From assembly GCF_007570935.1 (NCBI RefSeq), contig NZ_VLLR01000001.1, positions 1,178,001 through 1,242,000 of the forward strand: a DNA stretch of 64,000 bases, written 5' to 3'. The notes beneath the pieces are model-generated. The model worked only from the letters and a program-made list of their open reading frames with translations, was not told where the DNA came from and did no database searches. Source of the DNA: Lactobacillus sp. LL6 (GTDB lineage Bacteria; Bacillota; Bacilli; Lactobacillales; Lactobacillaceae). Shown here in pieces: positions 16,945-26,195 of this stretch (positions within the stretch are counted from its first letter, which is position 1; every line of letters begins with the position of its first letter). Both the position numbers and the translations under genes were made by a program.

Positions 16945-17563
16945 GATATAACCCCTTTTCCATAATGTATTCACGCACACTTTCAGGTACTAGATAACGA
17001 ATCGAAGTACCAGTTGCAACTGAGCGACGAATATAAGTCGAACTTAACTGAATATCTGGTGCATCTACCCAAATCATTGGATATTGGGGGTTTTGAGGAT
17101 AACCTGGTCTTCTGATTCCAACCAAAGTTGCCATTTTTGCAAGTTCATCAGCATTTTTCCAAGTATGAAAACTATTCACCTGATCACTACCCATAATTAA
17201 GTAATAATCATTTTGGGGAGCCTTTTCCCGTAAGTATCTTAAAGTATCAACAGTATAAGAAACTCCTCCACGAAATAATTCTAATAATTTAACCCTAAAA
17301 CGAGGATTATCCCGAGTAGCTAAATCAAGCATAGTTGCACGATCCTTGGCAGAAGTGAGCGGAGCGTCTTTATGAGGGGGAATATTATCTGGAATAAACC
17401 ACACTTCATCAAGCCGCAATTTAGTTAGAGCCTGTTCTGCTGCAACTAAATGAGCCATATGAACAGGATTAAAAGTCCCACCCATGATACCAATTTGACG
17501 ACCATTTTGATTAGCCTTTTGCAACTTAGTTTCTGGTTTTTCAATACATTTTGAACTAGGCAT
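16937..17563 (-). CDS. nadD: Nicotinate-nucleotide adenylyltransferase
   Basis: The 208-residue protein has the signature GIMGGTFNPVHMAHL (about 24-38) and the second motif SSTYIRRSV near residue 180. It makes deamido-NAD from nicotinate mononucleotide and ATP in the cytosol. An N-terminal stretch of about 22 residues precedes the usual start of the fold, so a later start is possible. It lies between yqeH and yqeK as in Bacillus. Confidence 0.95.
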   Translation of the reverse strand: MPSSKCIEKPETKLQKANQNGRQIGIMGGTFNPVHMAHLVAAEQALTKLRLDEVWFIPDNIPPHKDAPLTSAKDRATMLDLATRDNPRFRVKLLELFRGGVSYTVDTLRYLREKAPQNDYYLIMGSDQVNSFHTWKNADELAKMATLVGIRRPGYPQNPQYPMIWVDAPDIQLSSTYIRRSVATGTSIRYLVPESVREYIMEKGLYRD

Positions 17564-17573
17564 AAAATCACCT

Positions 17574-18683
17574 CTAAATCAACGCATGGCGAATTCCTAA
17601 ACCAATTTTATCAGGAGTATAGGTTTTTACCAAATTACCTTTAGGCACTCTTACAAACCCTATTCCGCCAAAAAGCAAATCACTATCGTATTCAGTCTTA
17701 AATTCTTGTCCCTTAAGCGGTGCAATGGTTTCTCCATCCATTGGAGGAGTGAGTAATTCTCCTAAGTGCTTTTCATAAAATGCATCTGCATTTTCAGTTT
17801 TAGTACGGTGAACATACACCCCGCGTGCGGTATAAACAGTAAAACTAGTTGGCTCACCCTTTAAGAAATCAATTCTACCAAGTCCACCCAAAAATAAGGT
17901 ATTACCTGGTTTTATTTGATAAGTAGCAGGTTTTAAAGGCTTTTTAGGAGAAATAAATTCGAGATCCTTTGGACTTAAATGAGTAGCTAATTGGTTAGCT
18001 GTCATAATTCCGGGGGTATCAATTAAGAAATGCCCATTATCAAGGGGAATCTCAATTTTATCTAAAGTCGTCCCTGGAAAACGTGAAGTTGTAATTAAGT
18101 TCTTTACATCTCCCATTTTATCAATAATTGCATTAATTAAAGTTGACTTACCAACATTAGTCATTCCAACAAAATAAATATCCTTATCTTGTGATTCCTT
18201 ATATAGATATTCAATTAAATCATCAAGATATTTTTGACGAGCAGCACTAATTAAAAAGATATCTTTAGGATGAAGTCCCATGCGATTAGCTTCTTGTCTC
18301 ATCCAATCCTTAATTTTGCTTTGGCGAGTATTTTTAGGGAATAAATCAAACTTATTACCAACTAAAATGAAATCATTATCTCCTACAAATCGCTTCAATG
18401 AAGAAAGAAGAGAATTGGAAAAATCAAATAAATCAACAACATTAACAATCAAGGCTTTCTTAGTTGCTAATGAGTTAAGAAGTGCTAAAAAGTCATCATT
18501 ATTTAAGTCTACTGGCATAATTTCATTATAATGACGCAAACGGAAACAACGTTGACAATAAACTTCTTCAACTTCTCCTTTTTCTGCTTTTTTTAATGCA
18601 CTAGCAGGTAAATAACCTGCCTTTTTTGGATCAGTTGACTGTAAAACTGAACCACATCCAATACAAATTATATCTTCAGCCAT
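17574..18683 (-). CDS. yqeH: Ribosome biogenesis GTPase YqeH
   Basis: The 369-residue protein starts with a zinc finger (CIGCGS at 6-11, CQRC at about 43-46). The circularly permuted GTPase motifs come in the order G4 GNKFDLFPK, G5 ISAARQ, G1 GMTNVGKST and G3 DTPGI, followed by a C-terminal RNA-binding part. It acts in 30S assembly. It overlaps yqeG by 8 bp, consistent with translational coupling. Confidence 0.95.
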   Translation of the reverse strand: MAEDIICIGCGSVLQSTDPKKAGYLPASALKKAEKGEVEEVYCQRCFRLRHYNEIMPVDLNNDDFLALLNSLATKKALIVNVVDLFDFSNSLLSSLKRFVGDNDFILVGNKFDLFPKNTRQSKIKDWMRQEANRMGLHPKDIFLISAARQKYLDDLIEYLYKESQDKDIYFVGMTNVGKSTLINAIIDKMGDVKNLITTSRFPGTTLDKIEIPLDNGHFLIDTPGIMTANQLATHLSPKDLEFISPKKPLKPATYQIKPGNTLFLGGLGRIDFLKGEPTSFTVYTARGVYVHRTKTENADAFYEKHLGELLTPPMDGETIAPLKGQEFKTEYDSDLLFGGIGFVRVPKGNLVKTYTPDKIGLGIRHALI

Positions 18684-19200
18684 TATTTAATGTCTCCTTA
18701 AAAGTTACACGATGGGATAAATTTAAAAAGAAAAAGATGATTTTTTCAAAAAAACGATTAATGCGAGTATTCCACTTATCCGTTTTAACTAATGGTTGAA
18801 CTAGAACCGATTCAACACCAGCTAAATTAGCAGCTTGAATATCAGTAATCAATTGATCACCAACCATCATTACTTGATTTTTTTTAAGACCTAATATTTC
18901 TCGCTCTTTAGTAATTGCAAATGGTAAAGGTTTACGAGACTTTGCTACAAAAGCAATTCCATATGGATTTAATACTTTACCAACACGAACAGCATTATTA
19001 TTAGAAATAACTACTAACTTTATATTAGCCTTTGCTAGACGCTGATTCAATTTATTCATCTCTTCAGCTGTTTCAAATTTATTCCAAGCAAGCAAGGTAT
19101 TATCTAAATCTGAAAAAACTGCCTTGATTCCAAGCTTTTTCAATTCATCAACTTTCAAATGATAAATTGTATCGATGGTATATTTTGGTCGAAATAACAT
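18676..19200 (-). CDS. yqeG: YqeG family HAD-IIIA phosphatase
   Basis: The 174-residue protein has HAD motif I DLDNTLLAW (about 32-40), motif II VISNN, a Lys near SRKPLPFAI and motif III GDQLITDI. A TATAAT box about 35 bp upstream suggests that the yqeG-to-yceD operon starts here. The substrate is unknown; the family is linked to ribosome genes by position. Confidence 0.9.
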   Translation of the reverse strand: MLFRPKYTIDTIYHLKVDELKKLGIKAVFSDLDNTLLAWNKFETAEEMNKLNQRLAKANIKLVVISNNNAVRVGKVLNPYGIAFVAKSRKPLPFAITKEREILGLKKNQVMMVGDQLITDIQAANLAGVESVLVQPLVKTDKWNTRINRFFEKIIFFFLNLSHRVTFKETLNNG

Positions 19201-19235
19201 TCAGTAATTTTTCCCTTTCAATTCAAAAGTCCGTA

Positions 19236-19241
19236 ATTATA
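19236..19241 (-). promoter_or_regulatory. Likely -10 box of the yqeG operon
   Basis: TATAAT on the minus strand upstream of yqeG, in a short A/T-rich gap after the rplT terminator. No good -35 is visible at the expected distance. Confidence 0.45.
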
Positions 19242-19270
19242 TAATAACAAAAAATTAGTAAAATTAGCAT

Positions 19271-19300
19271 AAAAAAAGACGCGTCACTTGGGCGCGTCAA
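19271..19300 (-). terminator. Terminator of infC-rpmI-rplT
   Basis: GACGCG (19278-19283) pairs with CGCGTC (19293-19298). Seven Ts follow on the minus strand, downstream of rplT. Confidence 0.85.
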
Positions 19301-19310
19301 TTTTCTTAGA

Positions 19311-19667
19311 CTAGTTCAAAGCCTTCTTAGCAGTTTCTGCTAATTGTGCAAAAGTTTCTGAGTCGTTGTAAGCAATGTCAGCTAACATCTTACGGTTCAT
19401 GTCAACACCAGCAACCTTAAGGCCGTGCATTAACTTAGAGTAAGAAATGTCATTTTGACGAGCTGCAGCATTGATACGAGCAATCCATAACTTTCTGAAT
19501 TCGCTCTTGCGACGACGACGGTCGCGGAATGCGTACTTGTAAGATACAAACAATTGAGTGCTTGCAGCTTTAAATTGCATGTGCTTTGCGCCACGGTAAC
19601 CCTTGGCAAGCTTCATAACCTTCTTACGACGTTTACGTGTTACTGTTCCACCTTTAACTCTTGGCAT
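19311..19667 (-). CDS. rplT: 50S ribosomal protein L20
   Basis: The 118-residue basic protein starts [20 protein letters not shown] and contains [21 protein letters not shown], the L20 core. It is needed early in 50S assembly, and in Firmicutes it represses its own operon by binding the leader RNA. It lies last in the infC operon. Confidence 0.98.
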   Translation of the reverse strand: MPRVKGGTVTRKRRKKVMKLAKGYRGAKHMQFKAASTQLFVSYKYAFRDRRRRKSEFRKLWIARINAAARQNDISYSKLMHGLKVAGVDMNRKMLADIAYNDSETFAQLAETAKKALN

Positions 19668-19700
19668 TAGAAAATCCTCCTACTATCGTTCGTACTTTAA

Positions 19701-19901
19701 TTAACGCATTTGTGAAACCATTTGTTTAATGCGTTTCATGTCGCTTGCTGAAACCATAGCAGCTTTTCTTAAGTGACGACGTTGCTTCTTAGTCTTACCG
19801 TGGAAACGGTGACCAGTAAATGCGTGGTGACGCTTCAAACCACCATTAGCAGTTCTCTTGAAACGCTTAGCTGAAGCGCGGTGTGTTTTCATTTTAGGCA
19901 T
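19701..19901 (-). CDS. rpmI: 50S ribosomal protein L35
   Basis: The 66-residue basic protein reads [20 protein letters not shown] and [19 protein letters not shown], typical of L35. It lies between infC and rplT with short gaps and good ribosome binding sites. Confidence 0.98.
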   Translation of the reverse strand: MPKMKTHRASAKRFKRTANGGLKRHHAFTGHRFHGKTKKQRRHLRKAAMVSASDMKRIKQMVSQMR

Positions 19902-19921
19902 TATAAATTTCCTCCAATTAA

Positions 19922-20455
19922 CTACTTTTTCTTTTTGTCCTTTTCACTCTTAGGAGCAAGCATTAAGAACATTGAGCGACCTTCCATCTTAGGTCTGCTA
20001 ATTACATTAGCAATGTCGGAAGTTGCTTCTGCCATCTTCTCAAGTACTTGTTGGCCTAATTCCTTATGAGTGATTGCACGACCTCTGAAACGAATAGAAA
20101 CTCTAACCTTAGCGCCTTCTTTAGTAAGGAACTTTTGTACATGCTTCAATTTAGTTTCAAAGTCGTTACCTTCGATTGTTGGACTTAAGCGAATTTCTTT
20201 GACACTAACAGTCTTAGACTTCTTACGGGATTCTTTAAGCTTCTTTTGTTGTTCGAAGCGATACTTACCGTAGTCCATAATACGGGCAACTGGTGGCTTA
20301 GCATTTGGTGAAATCAAAACTAAATCAAGATCTGCATCACTTGCCTTTTGAAGTGCATCTTGCTTAGACATAACACCAACTTGCTCGCCATTCTCATCAA
20401 TTAAACGAACTTCACGTGCGCGAATTCTATCGTTTAAAATCAAATTCCTTGGTAT
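19922..20455 (-). CDS. infC: Translation initiation factor IF-3 (likely AUA start)
   Basis: The protein has the IF3 N-domain ([18 protein letters not shown]), linker [12 protein letters not shown] and C-domain ([16 protein letters not shown]). It prevents premature subunit joining and checks the start codon. The only nearby TTG (20443) has no well-spaced binding site. GGAGGTGA lies 6 nt before an in-frame ATA at 20455, giving 177 residues. Non-AUG starts are known for infC and allow self-control, so I place the start at ATA. This choice is inferred. Confidence 0.9.
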   Translation of the reverse strand: MPRNLILNDRIRAREVRLIDENGEQVGVMSKQDALQKASDADLDLVLISPNAKPPVARIMDYGKYRFEQQKKLKESRKKSKTVSVKEIRLSPTIEGNDFETKLKHVQKFLTKEGAKVRVSIRFRGRAITHKELGQQVLEKMAEATSDIANVISRPKMEGRSMFLMLAPKSEKDKKKK

Positions 20456-20600
20456 GACTCTTCACCTCCGTGTTAATTTGAGGACAAGAAAAGAGCGGGT
20501 CAATAAGTTAACGCCCGCCCTTAATCAACAGAAATTATCGATCAGCCTAGAGGTTAACTTAACTTAGGCGAGAAGCGGGAGCTTCTTCTTGTTCTCAACT
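20456..20600 (-). ncRNA. infC operon leader (L20-type autoregulatory leader)
   Basis: The transcript before infC is about 145 nt and highly structured. It contains a hairpin AGAAGC/GCTTCT (20571-20586), a longer stem with GCCTAAG and CTTAGGC-like arms, and a GC-rich terminator-like stem GCGGG/CCCGC (20495-20518) followed by CTCTTTTCTTG. This matches the architecture of L20-responsive leaders of Firmicutes. I base the assignment on position and structure; the L20-binding motif was not verified. Confidence 0.65.
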
Positions 20601-20606
20601 AGTACG

Positions 20607-20635
20607 ATTATACTCTTTACTAAAGTAATCGTCAA
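20607..20635 (-). promoter_or_regulatory. Promoter of infC-rpmI-rplT
   Basis: TTGACG (20630-20635) and a consensus TATAAT (20607-20612) are 17 bp apart on the minus strand. Confidence 0.9.
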
Positions 20636-20643
20636 TAATTAAT

Positions 20644-22578
20644 TTAGTTTTCACGTGAGTATGACTTAACATCAGCATCAATTTCGCTAATGAAGTCATC
20701 AAGACTCTTAGAAATTTCTTCTTCAGTACCATAACGACGAACATTAACGCCATTTGACTTCATTTCTTCATCACCAAGAACTAAAGTGTAAGGTACTTTT
20801 TGGGTTTGAGATTCACGAATTTTGTAACCCATCTTTTCATTTCTATTATCAACTTCTGCTCTAAATCCACGCTTAGCAAGTTCTTGTCTTACCTTTTCAG
20901 CATATTCACCATGAGCATCATTGTTAACTGGGATAATTTGTACTTGAACTGGTGCAAGCCAAGTTGGGAATGCACCCTTGTAAATTTCAGTAAGGTAAGC
21001 AATGAATCTTTCCATAGTACCAACAATACCACGGTGAATCATAACGGGACGGTGTTCTTCACCATCTTTACCTACATAAGTTAAACCAAAACGTTCTGGA
21101 AGCATGAAGTCAAGTTGGATAGTTGACATAGTTTCATCATTACCTAAAGCAGTCTTAGTTTGAATATCAAGCTTAGGACCGTAGAATGCTGCTTCACCTT
21201 CTGCTTCAACGTAGTCAAGGCCAAGATCATCCATAGCACCTTTAAGCATCTTTTGACTTCTTTCCCACATTTCGTCATTTGCAAAGTACTTGTCAGTATT
21301 CTTTGGATCACGGTATGAAAGTCTGAAGTAGTAATCAGTAATGTCAAAGTCTTTATAAACGTCCATAATTAAACGTAAAACTTTAGCAAATTCTTCTTGG
21401 ATTTGGTCAAGTTCTACAAAAGTGTGACCATCGTTTAAAGTCATTTCACGAACACGTTGAAGACCTGACAAGGCACCTGATTTTTCATATCTGTGCATCA
21501 TACCAAGTTCAGCAACACGAAGTGGAAGATCACGATATGAACGAATATGGTGCTTGTAAATTTGAATATGACTTGGACAGTTCATTGGACGAAGTTCAAG
21601 CATTTCACCGTCTCCCATGTCCATTGGTGGGAACATATCATCACGGTAGTGTGCCCAGTGACCAGAAGTCTTGTAAGCATCGAGGTTCATAAGAACTGGA
21701 GTGTAAACATGCTTATAACCATCAGCTACTTCACGGTCAATAATGTAACGTTCTACTACTCGACGAATAGTAGCACCCTTTGGCATCCAGTAAGGAAGAC
21801 CTGCACCAACTTTTGGATCTACAAAGAAGAGGTCAAGGTCACGACCAATAGTACGGTGGTCGCGTTCTTTAATTTCTGCACGACGCTTTAAGTCTTCATC
21901 TAATGCGGCTGCTTTGAAAAATGCAGTACCAAAAATTCTTTGAAGCATAGGGTTTGAACTCTTACCCATCCAGTAAGCACCAGCTACTGATAAAAGCTTA
22001 AAGTGCTTAACTTTACCAGTATTTGGCATTAAAGCATCAAAACCAAAGTCTACAAAATCACCAAGCTTGTATGCATCAACAGTATCTGCATCAATCTTCT
22101 TCAAAAGATCACTCTTGTATGGATCATCTTTGAACATTTCTTCAAGTTCGCTTTTAGCCATTTGAACATGTTCAATCTTTTCACCATTTTTAGCCATCTT
22201 TTGCATTGCCTTTTCTAACTTAGGCAATTCACTGACTTTAATTTGATCTTTTTTATCAGTGTCAACATAAAAGCCGCCATCATCAGCTACATGTTCACCT
22301 AAACGAAGTTCAGGGGAAGCCTTTTTAGCAACTGCTTCAAACATGAAAGCAGTAGTTGCACGCAAAACATCTAAACCTTCTTCATCCTTATCTGTAATGA
22401 TTGCAACTTCATGATCGCCATCTAAAACAAAGTCAAGGGGTTTAATTTGACCGTCAACGCGACCAGCAACAGCAGCTTTACCTAATGATGTAGCAATTCC
22501 ATGTGCTAATTCTGCGATAGTTAATTCTTTGTCAAAATCCTTCTTTGAACCATCTGGCAAAGTAATTGAAAAACTCAT
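20644..22578 (-). CDS. thrS: Threonyl-tRNA synthetase
   Basis: The 644-residue enzyme has an N-terminal TGS domain, an editing domain (about 65-225), the class II catalytic core with zinc ligands ([15 protein letters not shown] and the late H in [13 protein letters not shown]) and a C-terminal anticodon-binding domain. It charges tRNA(Thr). A TTG at 22590 overlaps the GGAGGT site, so ATG 22578 (MSFSITL) is the start. Expression is controlled by the upstream T-box. Confidence 0.97.
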   Translation of the reverse strand: MSFSITLPDGSKKDFDKELTIAELAHGIATSLGKAAVAGRVDGQIKPLDFVLDGDHEVAIITDKDEEGLDVLRATTAFMFEAVAKKASPELRLGEHVADDGGFYVDTDKKDQIKVSELPKLEKAMQKMAKNGEKIEHVQMAKSELEEMFKDDPYKSDLLKKIDADTVDAYKLGDFVDFGFDALMPNTGKVKHFKLLSVAGAYWMGKSSNPMLQRIFGTAFFKAAALDEDLKRRAEIKERDHRTIGRDLDLFFVDPKVGAGLPYWMPKGATIRRVVERYIIDREVADGYKHVYTPVLMNLDAYKTSGHWAHYRDDMFPPMDMGDGEMLELRPMNCPSHIQIYKHHIRSYRDLPLRVAELGMMHRYEKSGALSGLQRVREMTLNDGHTFVELDQIQEEFAKVLRLIMDVYKDFDITDYYFRLSYRDPKNTDKYFANDEMWERSQKMLKGAMDDLGLDYVEAEGEAAFYGPKLDIQTKTALGNDETMSTIQLDFMLPERFGLTYVGKDGEEHRPVMIHRGIVGTMERFIAYLTEIYKGAFPTWLAPVQVQIIPVNNDAHGEYAEKVRQELAKRGFRAEVDNRNEKMGYKIRESQTQKVPYTLVLGDEEMKSNGVNVRRYGTEEEISKSLDDFISEIDADVKSYSREN

Positions 22579-22601
22579 ATTTACCTCCAAAAAAGAAAAA
22601 T

Positions 22602-22820
22602 AAAAAAGTCCCGGTGCTAATTAATAGCACTGGGACGCTTAATTACGTGGTTCCACCCAAAATTCAGGCTAGAGTGAGTCTAGCCTCTCTTAATAGATCG
22701 ATAATGAGATCTAACCAAGTATGAAAATCAGGGATAAACGAGTGGGGTGTCTCTTTAATGAAGAACTTCCAGAACTAGGCTCTTCTCTCTGATTCAAGAA
22801 ACATCATGTTCGTTTATTTA
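22602..22820 (-). ncRNA. T-box leader of thrS
   Basis: The T-box motif appears as TTGGGTGGAACCACG (22646-22660). A terminator with stem GTCCCGGTGCTA/TAGCACTGGGAC (22608-22636) and T-run follows. Stem I closes by TAAACGA with TCGTTTA. The bases just before the 3' closing strand read GACACCCCAC, which contains ACC, a Thr codon and the likely specifier. The exact register of the specifier is less certain than for pheS. Confidence 0.9.
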
Positions 22821-22826
22821 AATTCT

Positions 22827-22854
22827 ATTATACGCACTCATTTTTTACTTGCAA
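22827..22854 (-). promoter_or_regulatory. Promoter of thrS
   Basis: TTGCAA (22849-22854) and TATAAT (22827-22832) are 16 bp apart. It lies just after dnaI, and no terminator separates them, so the dnaI transcript may also enter this leader. Confidence 0.8.
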
Positions 22855-22867
22855 GACTTTTTTTAAA

Positions 22868-23770
22868 TTATTCTTGAATCCGACGATTTTTTCCATCTAC
22901 TACTACTTCTCTTGCTAAAAAGCGAACTCTTTGCATAAGTCTAGCTGCTTTAACAGCATCAACTGAACTTTTAGTTTCTTTAAAATGCTCTTCTAAATCA
23001 TCCATGCTAAGGTTTGATGAGAAAAATGTTGGAAGTACATTATCCATTCTTGCTTGTAAAATTACTCCTAATACATCATCTCGTGACCATTGACTTAAAG
23101 TTTCAGCACCAATATCATCTAAGATCAATAAGTCACTTTCTGTCACTCTATCAATCTCTTTTTGTAAACTATTATCTTTAAAATGGCTACCTAATTCAGA
23201 GATAAAAGTTGGAACATGCAAAAAAACAACTTGCTTGCTCATCGCTGCCACTGAATTTGCAAGACCTGCTAATAAATAAGTTTTTCCTACGCCAAAATCT
23301 CCAGTTAAATATAATCCTCTTTGATGATTATATTTTTTATAATCTACCAAAAACTTTTGAATCAATCCAAAAGCTTCAGATCTATCTGTAGTCAAATCTA
23401 ATTGACTTAAACGAACATCATGAAGTTTTTTAGGTAAATCAATTAATTCTAGATGCTGTTTAGTGTTTTCTTCACGATCATGAGTGATTTTTTCAGCAGT
23501 AGGTTTATAACGTACATCTATAACTTGACCATTTAAAAACAATTCTGGCTGATATCCATTTATTATTTGGTTTTTGCTCTTTTTTTGTGCATAAAACTCA
23601 TATAAATTAGCCATACTATTAGCAACAATTGCTTTAGTTAATTGATTGCCATTTTTTCTTAAAAAGTTTTGGATATCTTCATCTTGTAATACTTCTTTTT
23701 GCAATAAACCCAAGTTACCTAAATTACGTTTCTTAACAAGATTATTGATCATGTCGCCTATCGGCTTCAT
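22868..23770 (-). CDS. dnaI: Primosomal helicase loader DnaI
   Basis: The 300-residue protein has an N-terminal helicase-binding part and an AAA+ domain with Walker A GDFGVGKTY (about residue 156), Walker B LLILDDIGAE and an arginine-finger region. It loads the replicative helicase during initiation and restart. GTG 23779 is in frame, but AGGTGAT pairs with 16S rRNA and places the start at ATG 23770 (MKPIGDM). It is last in the polA operon. Confidence 0.94.
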   Translation of the reverse strand: MKPIGDMINNLVKKRNLGNLGLLQKEVLQDEDIQNFLRKNGNQLTKAIVANSMANLYEFYAQKKSKNQIINGYQPELFLNGQVIDVRYKPTAEKITHDREENTKQHLELIDLPKKLHDVRLSQLDLTTDRSEAFGLIQKFLVDYKKYNHQRGLYLTGDFGVGKTYLLAGLANSVAAMSKQVVFLHVPTFISELGSHFKDNSLQKEIDRVTESDLLILDDIGAETLSQWSRDDVLGVILQARMDNVLPTFFSSNLSMDDLEEHFKETKSSVDAVKAARLMQRVRFLAREVVVDGKNRRIQE

Positions 23771-23779
23771 TTTTATCAC

Positions 23780-25123
23780 CTAATTCATACCATTTTCATC
23801 TTCAAAATTTTTAAAAAATTTCTTTAATTCGTCAGGATCAAAGTTTTCATCTGGCTGTTTAGCCTTCTTTTTACTCCAATCTGTCCCTTTTTCAATATGC
23901 TTTTTATTAAAACTGCGCTTTTTATTTTGACTGCGATTATTTATACCGCGTTTTTCAATATATTCTAAAGCCTGCGCTGCTGTAGCAACATTATGCTGCA
24001 ACCAATCATTAGCTAAATTATCAGCCAACTTGTAACTAACATTTGCATTTCCATAATATTCAAGGCAAGTATAGATAATAATATTAATTACATCAGTTGG
24101 TAAACCCTTAATATGCAAATTGCTTAAAATTTTATTTTCGGAGGCAGTTGTAAAGCCACCTTTTGCTTCTTTCATTTTATATAAAAATTGTGCTGGCGAT
24201 AAGTTTGTTGCTACATCTATTATTTTTTGATTTTTATTATTTTTCTGAGGAGCCGCATTTTCTTTATTTTTATTAATTTGTTTAATTACATTCTTGCGAG
24301 TATGATCCAAACGATAATTGTCTGCAATCATTTCCTCAATTGCTTTCATGTTAAGTTTATAACTTCCGTGCAACGTTGGAAGTGCTTCTTCCACAAACTC
24401 TTGTTCAGTTAATCCATAAGTTTGCATTAAAAATCTAATTGCAGTCTGATTTATCTTAATTTCTTCTACAGAAATTTGATAAGTTTCAAACTGGTCTTCA
24501 ATAAACTTCCAATCTACTGTATCAGTATCATTAACTTCCGCTTTTGGAATATCTTGAATTTGATTTTCTACAGCTGCTTCTTGTACTTCCTGAGAAGGAC
24601 TAATAGCTTCACTTTTAGAAAGACGAAAAACGTCAAAAAAGGACGCAGAAACTTCTTGAGCATCCTTAATTTCTTTTTCCCTAGATTTATTTTGTACAGC
24701 AAAATAATGGCTTAGACTTTGAAAATTCGTAGGACCAATTTTTTCACGCAACAAACTAGATAATAATGGCGTTGAAAAAAATTCTCTTGACTGCGGGACC
24801 TTTAATACTCGAAATAAAATTGTCTGACTTACCATTGTCGACTTTAGGTAAGTTTTAACTAATCCCACAGCTTCCAACTTATGAAGAGCTAAAAATAAAT
24901 CTCTTAATCCACAATCTATCTGCTGCTGCAAAAAACCAATTGCTTTTGCATTTGAAATAGTATCATAAGAGTCAAAATCTTCAATCAAAGTTTGATATAG
25001 TGAAATCGCCGTCGCCCCTATCAAAGGTTGATAGAGCTTTATTAATATTTCAATATCTTCTGGAAAAAGCTTTATTTGATTAAGTACAAGAAAAGGCTGC
25101 CTGGGATTAGATGTCTCAAACAT
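23780..25123 (-). CDS. dnaB: Replication initiation / membrane attachment protein DnaB
   Basis: The 447-residue protein is the Firmicute DnaB, not the helicase. It has an N-terminal winged-helix DnaD-like DDBH1 part and a C-terminal DDBH2 part near residues 310-385 (SPAQFLYKMKEAKGGFTTASE, YGNANVSYKLADNLANDWLQ). A basic Lys-rich tail follows. It acts with DnaD and DnaI in primosome assembly. It follows nrdR by 2 bp, the same order as in Bacillus. Confidence 0.93.
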   Translation of the reverse strand: MFETSNPRQPFLVLNQIKLFPEDIEILIKLYQPLIGATAISLYQTLIEDFDSYDTISNAKAIGFLQQQIDCGLRDLFLALHKLEAVGLVKTYLKSTMVSQTILFRVLKVPQSREFFSTPLLSSLLREKIGPTNFQSLSHYFAVQNKSREKEIKDAQEVSASFFDVFRLSKSEAISPSQEVQEAAVENQIQDIPKAEVNDTDTVDWKFIEDQFETYQISVEEIKINQTAIRFLMQTYGLTEQEFVEEALPTLHGSYKLNMKAIEEMIADNYRLDHTRKNVIKQINKNKENAAPQKNNKNQKIIDVATNLSPAQFLYKMKEAKGGFTTASENKILSNLHIKGLPTDVINIIIYTCLEYYGNANVSYKLADNLANDWLQHNVATAAQALEYIEKRGINNRSQNKKRSFNKKHIEKGTDWSKKKAKQPDENFDPDELKKFFKNFEDENGMN

Positions 25124-25125
25124 TT

Positions 25126-25593
25126 TTAATTTCCTTTCTCACGCTTTGCCATCATATCTTCCATTGTTTTCATAAAACTTGACATATCTTTAAACTCTCG
25201 ATAAATAGAAGCAAAACGAATATAAGCAACATCATCAATGTCAGCTAAATCATCCATCACGAATTGACCAATTTTCTTTGATGAAATTTCGCTAACTCCT
25301 TGCTTTCTGACCTTGTTTTCAACTCGATCAACTAATTGCTCAAACTGACTGCTTGTAATTGGACGCTTTTGACCCGCAGCCATAACTCCATGAAGAATTT
25401 TTTTACGACTAAATGGTTCACGGGTGCCATCGTTTTTAATTACAAGAAGAGGGGCAGTCTCAATTCTTTCAAAAGTAGTAAATCTATAACCACAATTTTC
25501 ACATTCTCTGCGCCGTCTGATTGCACGATTTTCATCGCTAGGACGCGAATCAATAACGCGAGAGGAATTTTTGTGACAATTTGGACATTCCAT
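25126..25593 (-). CDS. nrdR: Transcriptional repressor NrdR
   Basis: The 155-residue protein has a zinc ribbon (CPNC at 3-6, CENC at about 31-34), GYRFTTFERIE and an ATP-cone domain (VIKNDGTREPFSRKKILHGV). It represses ribonucleotide reductase genes when dATP is high by binding NrdR boxes. The location between coaE and dnaB is conserved. Confidence 0.97.
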   Translation of the reverse strand: MECPNCHKNSSRVIDSRPSDENRAIRRRRECENCGYRFTTFERIETAPLLVIKNDGTREPFSRKKILHGVMAAGQKRPITSSQFEQLVDRVENKVRKQGVSEISSKKIGQFVMDDLADIDDVAYIRFASIYREFKDMSSFMKTMEDMMAKREKGN

Positions 25594-25595
25594 AA

Positions 25596-26195
25596 TTAAA
25601 CCTCACACATCTTTATTAAAACTTTTTCTAATTTATTTTCTAATTCTTTTATTGTACCAGTATTGTCAACTACATAAGTAGCTAGCTTTTCTTTTTGAAT
25701 AAGAGGCATTTGCGAATTGATTCGGTTCATTGCTTCAGCTTTAGTTAAATTATTGCGTGCCATCAATCTTTTAAGCTGCACATCTAATGGTAAAGTTATT
25801 ACTAATGTGGCATCACAATAGTTTTGACCATTACTTTCAAAAAGTACCGGTGCATCAACTATTACAAGAGGAGTATTTTTACTTTTCTCTACTTGTATTT
25901 TCTCTTGGATTTCTTGATAAATCAAGGGATGAGTAATATCATTTAGCTTTTTTAATTCTTTAGGATCAGAAAAAACTAAATGACCTAATTTTTTACGATT
26001 TATAGTTTGATCTGCATTTAAATATTCGCTACCAAATATAGACTTAACTTCTTTATAAGCGGGCTTGCCAATATTTAAAATATCATGAGCAATTTTATCA
26101 CTGTCAATTATTGGAATATTTTGTTTTTTAAAAAATTCATCAGCAGTACTTTTTCCCGTGGCAATTCCGCCTGTTAATCCTAATACTTTAGTCAT
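25596..26195 (-). CDS. coaE: Dephospho-CoA kinase
   Basis: The 199-residue protein has the P-loop GLTGGIATGKST (6-17), the DADK motif region (IDSDKIAHDIL) and the lid around RLMARNNLTKAEAMNRINSQM. It carries out the last step of CoA synthesis. It overlaps mutM by 4 bp. Confidence 0.96.
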   Translation of the reverse strand: MTKVLGLTGGIATGKSTADEFFKKQNIPIIDSDKIAHDILNIGKPAYKEVKSIFGSEYLNADQTINRKKLGHLVFSDPKELKKLNDITHPLIYQEIQEKIQVEKSKNTPLVIVDAPVLFESNGQNYCDATLVITLPLDVQLKRLMARNNLTKAEAMNRINSQMPLIQKEKLATYVVDNTGTIKELENKLEKVLIKMCEV

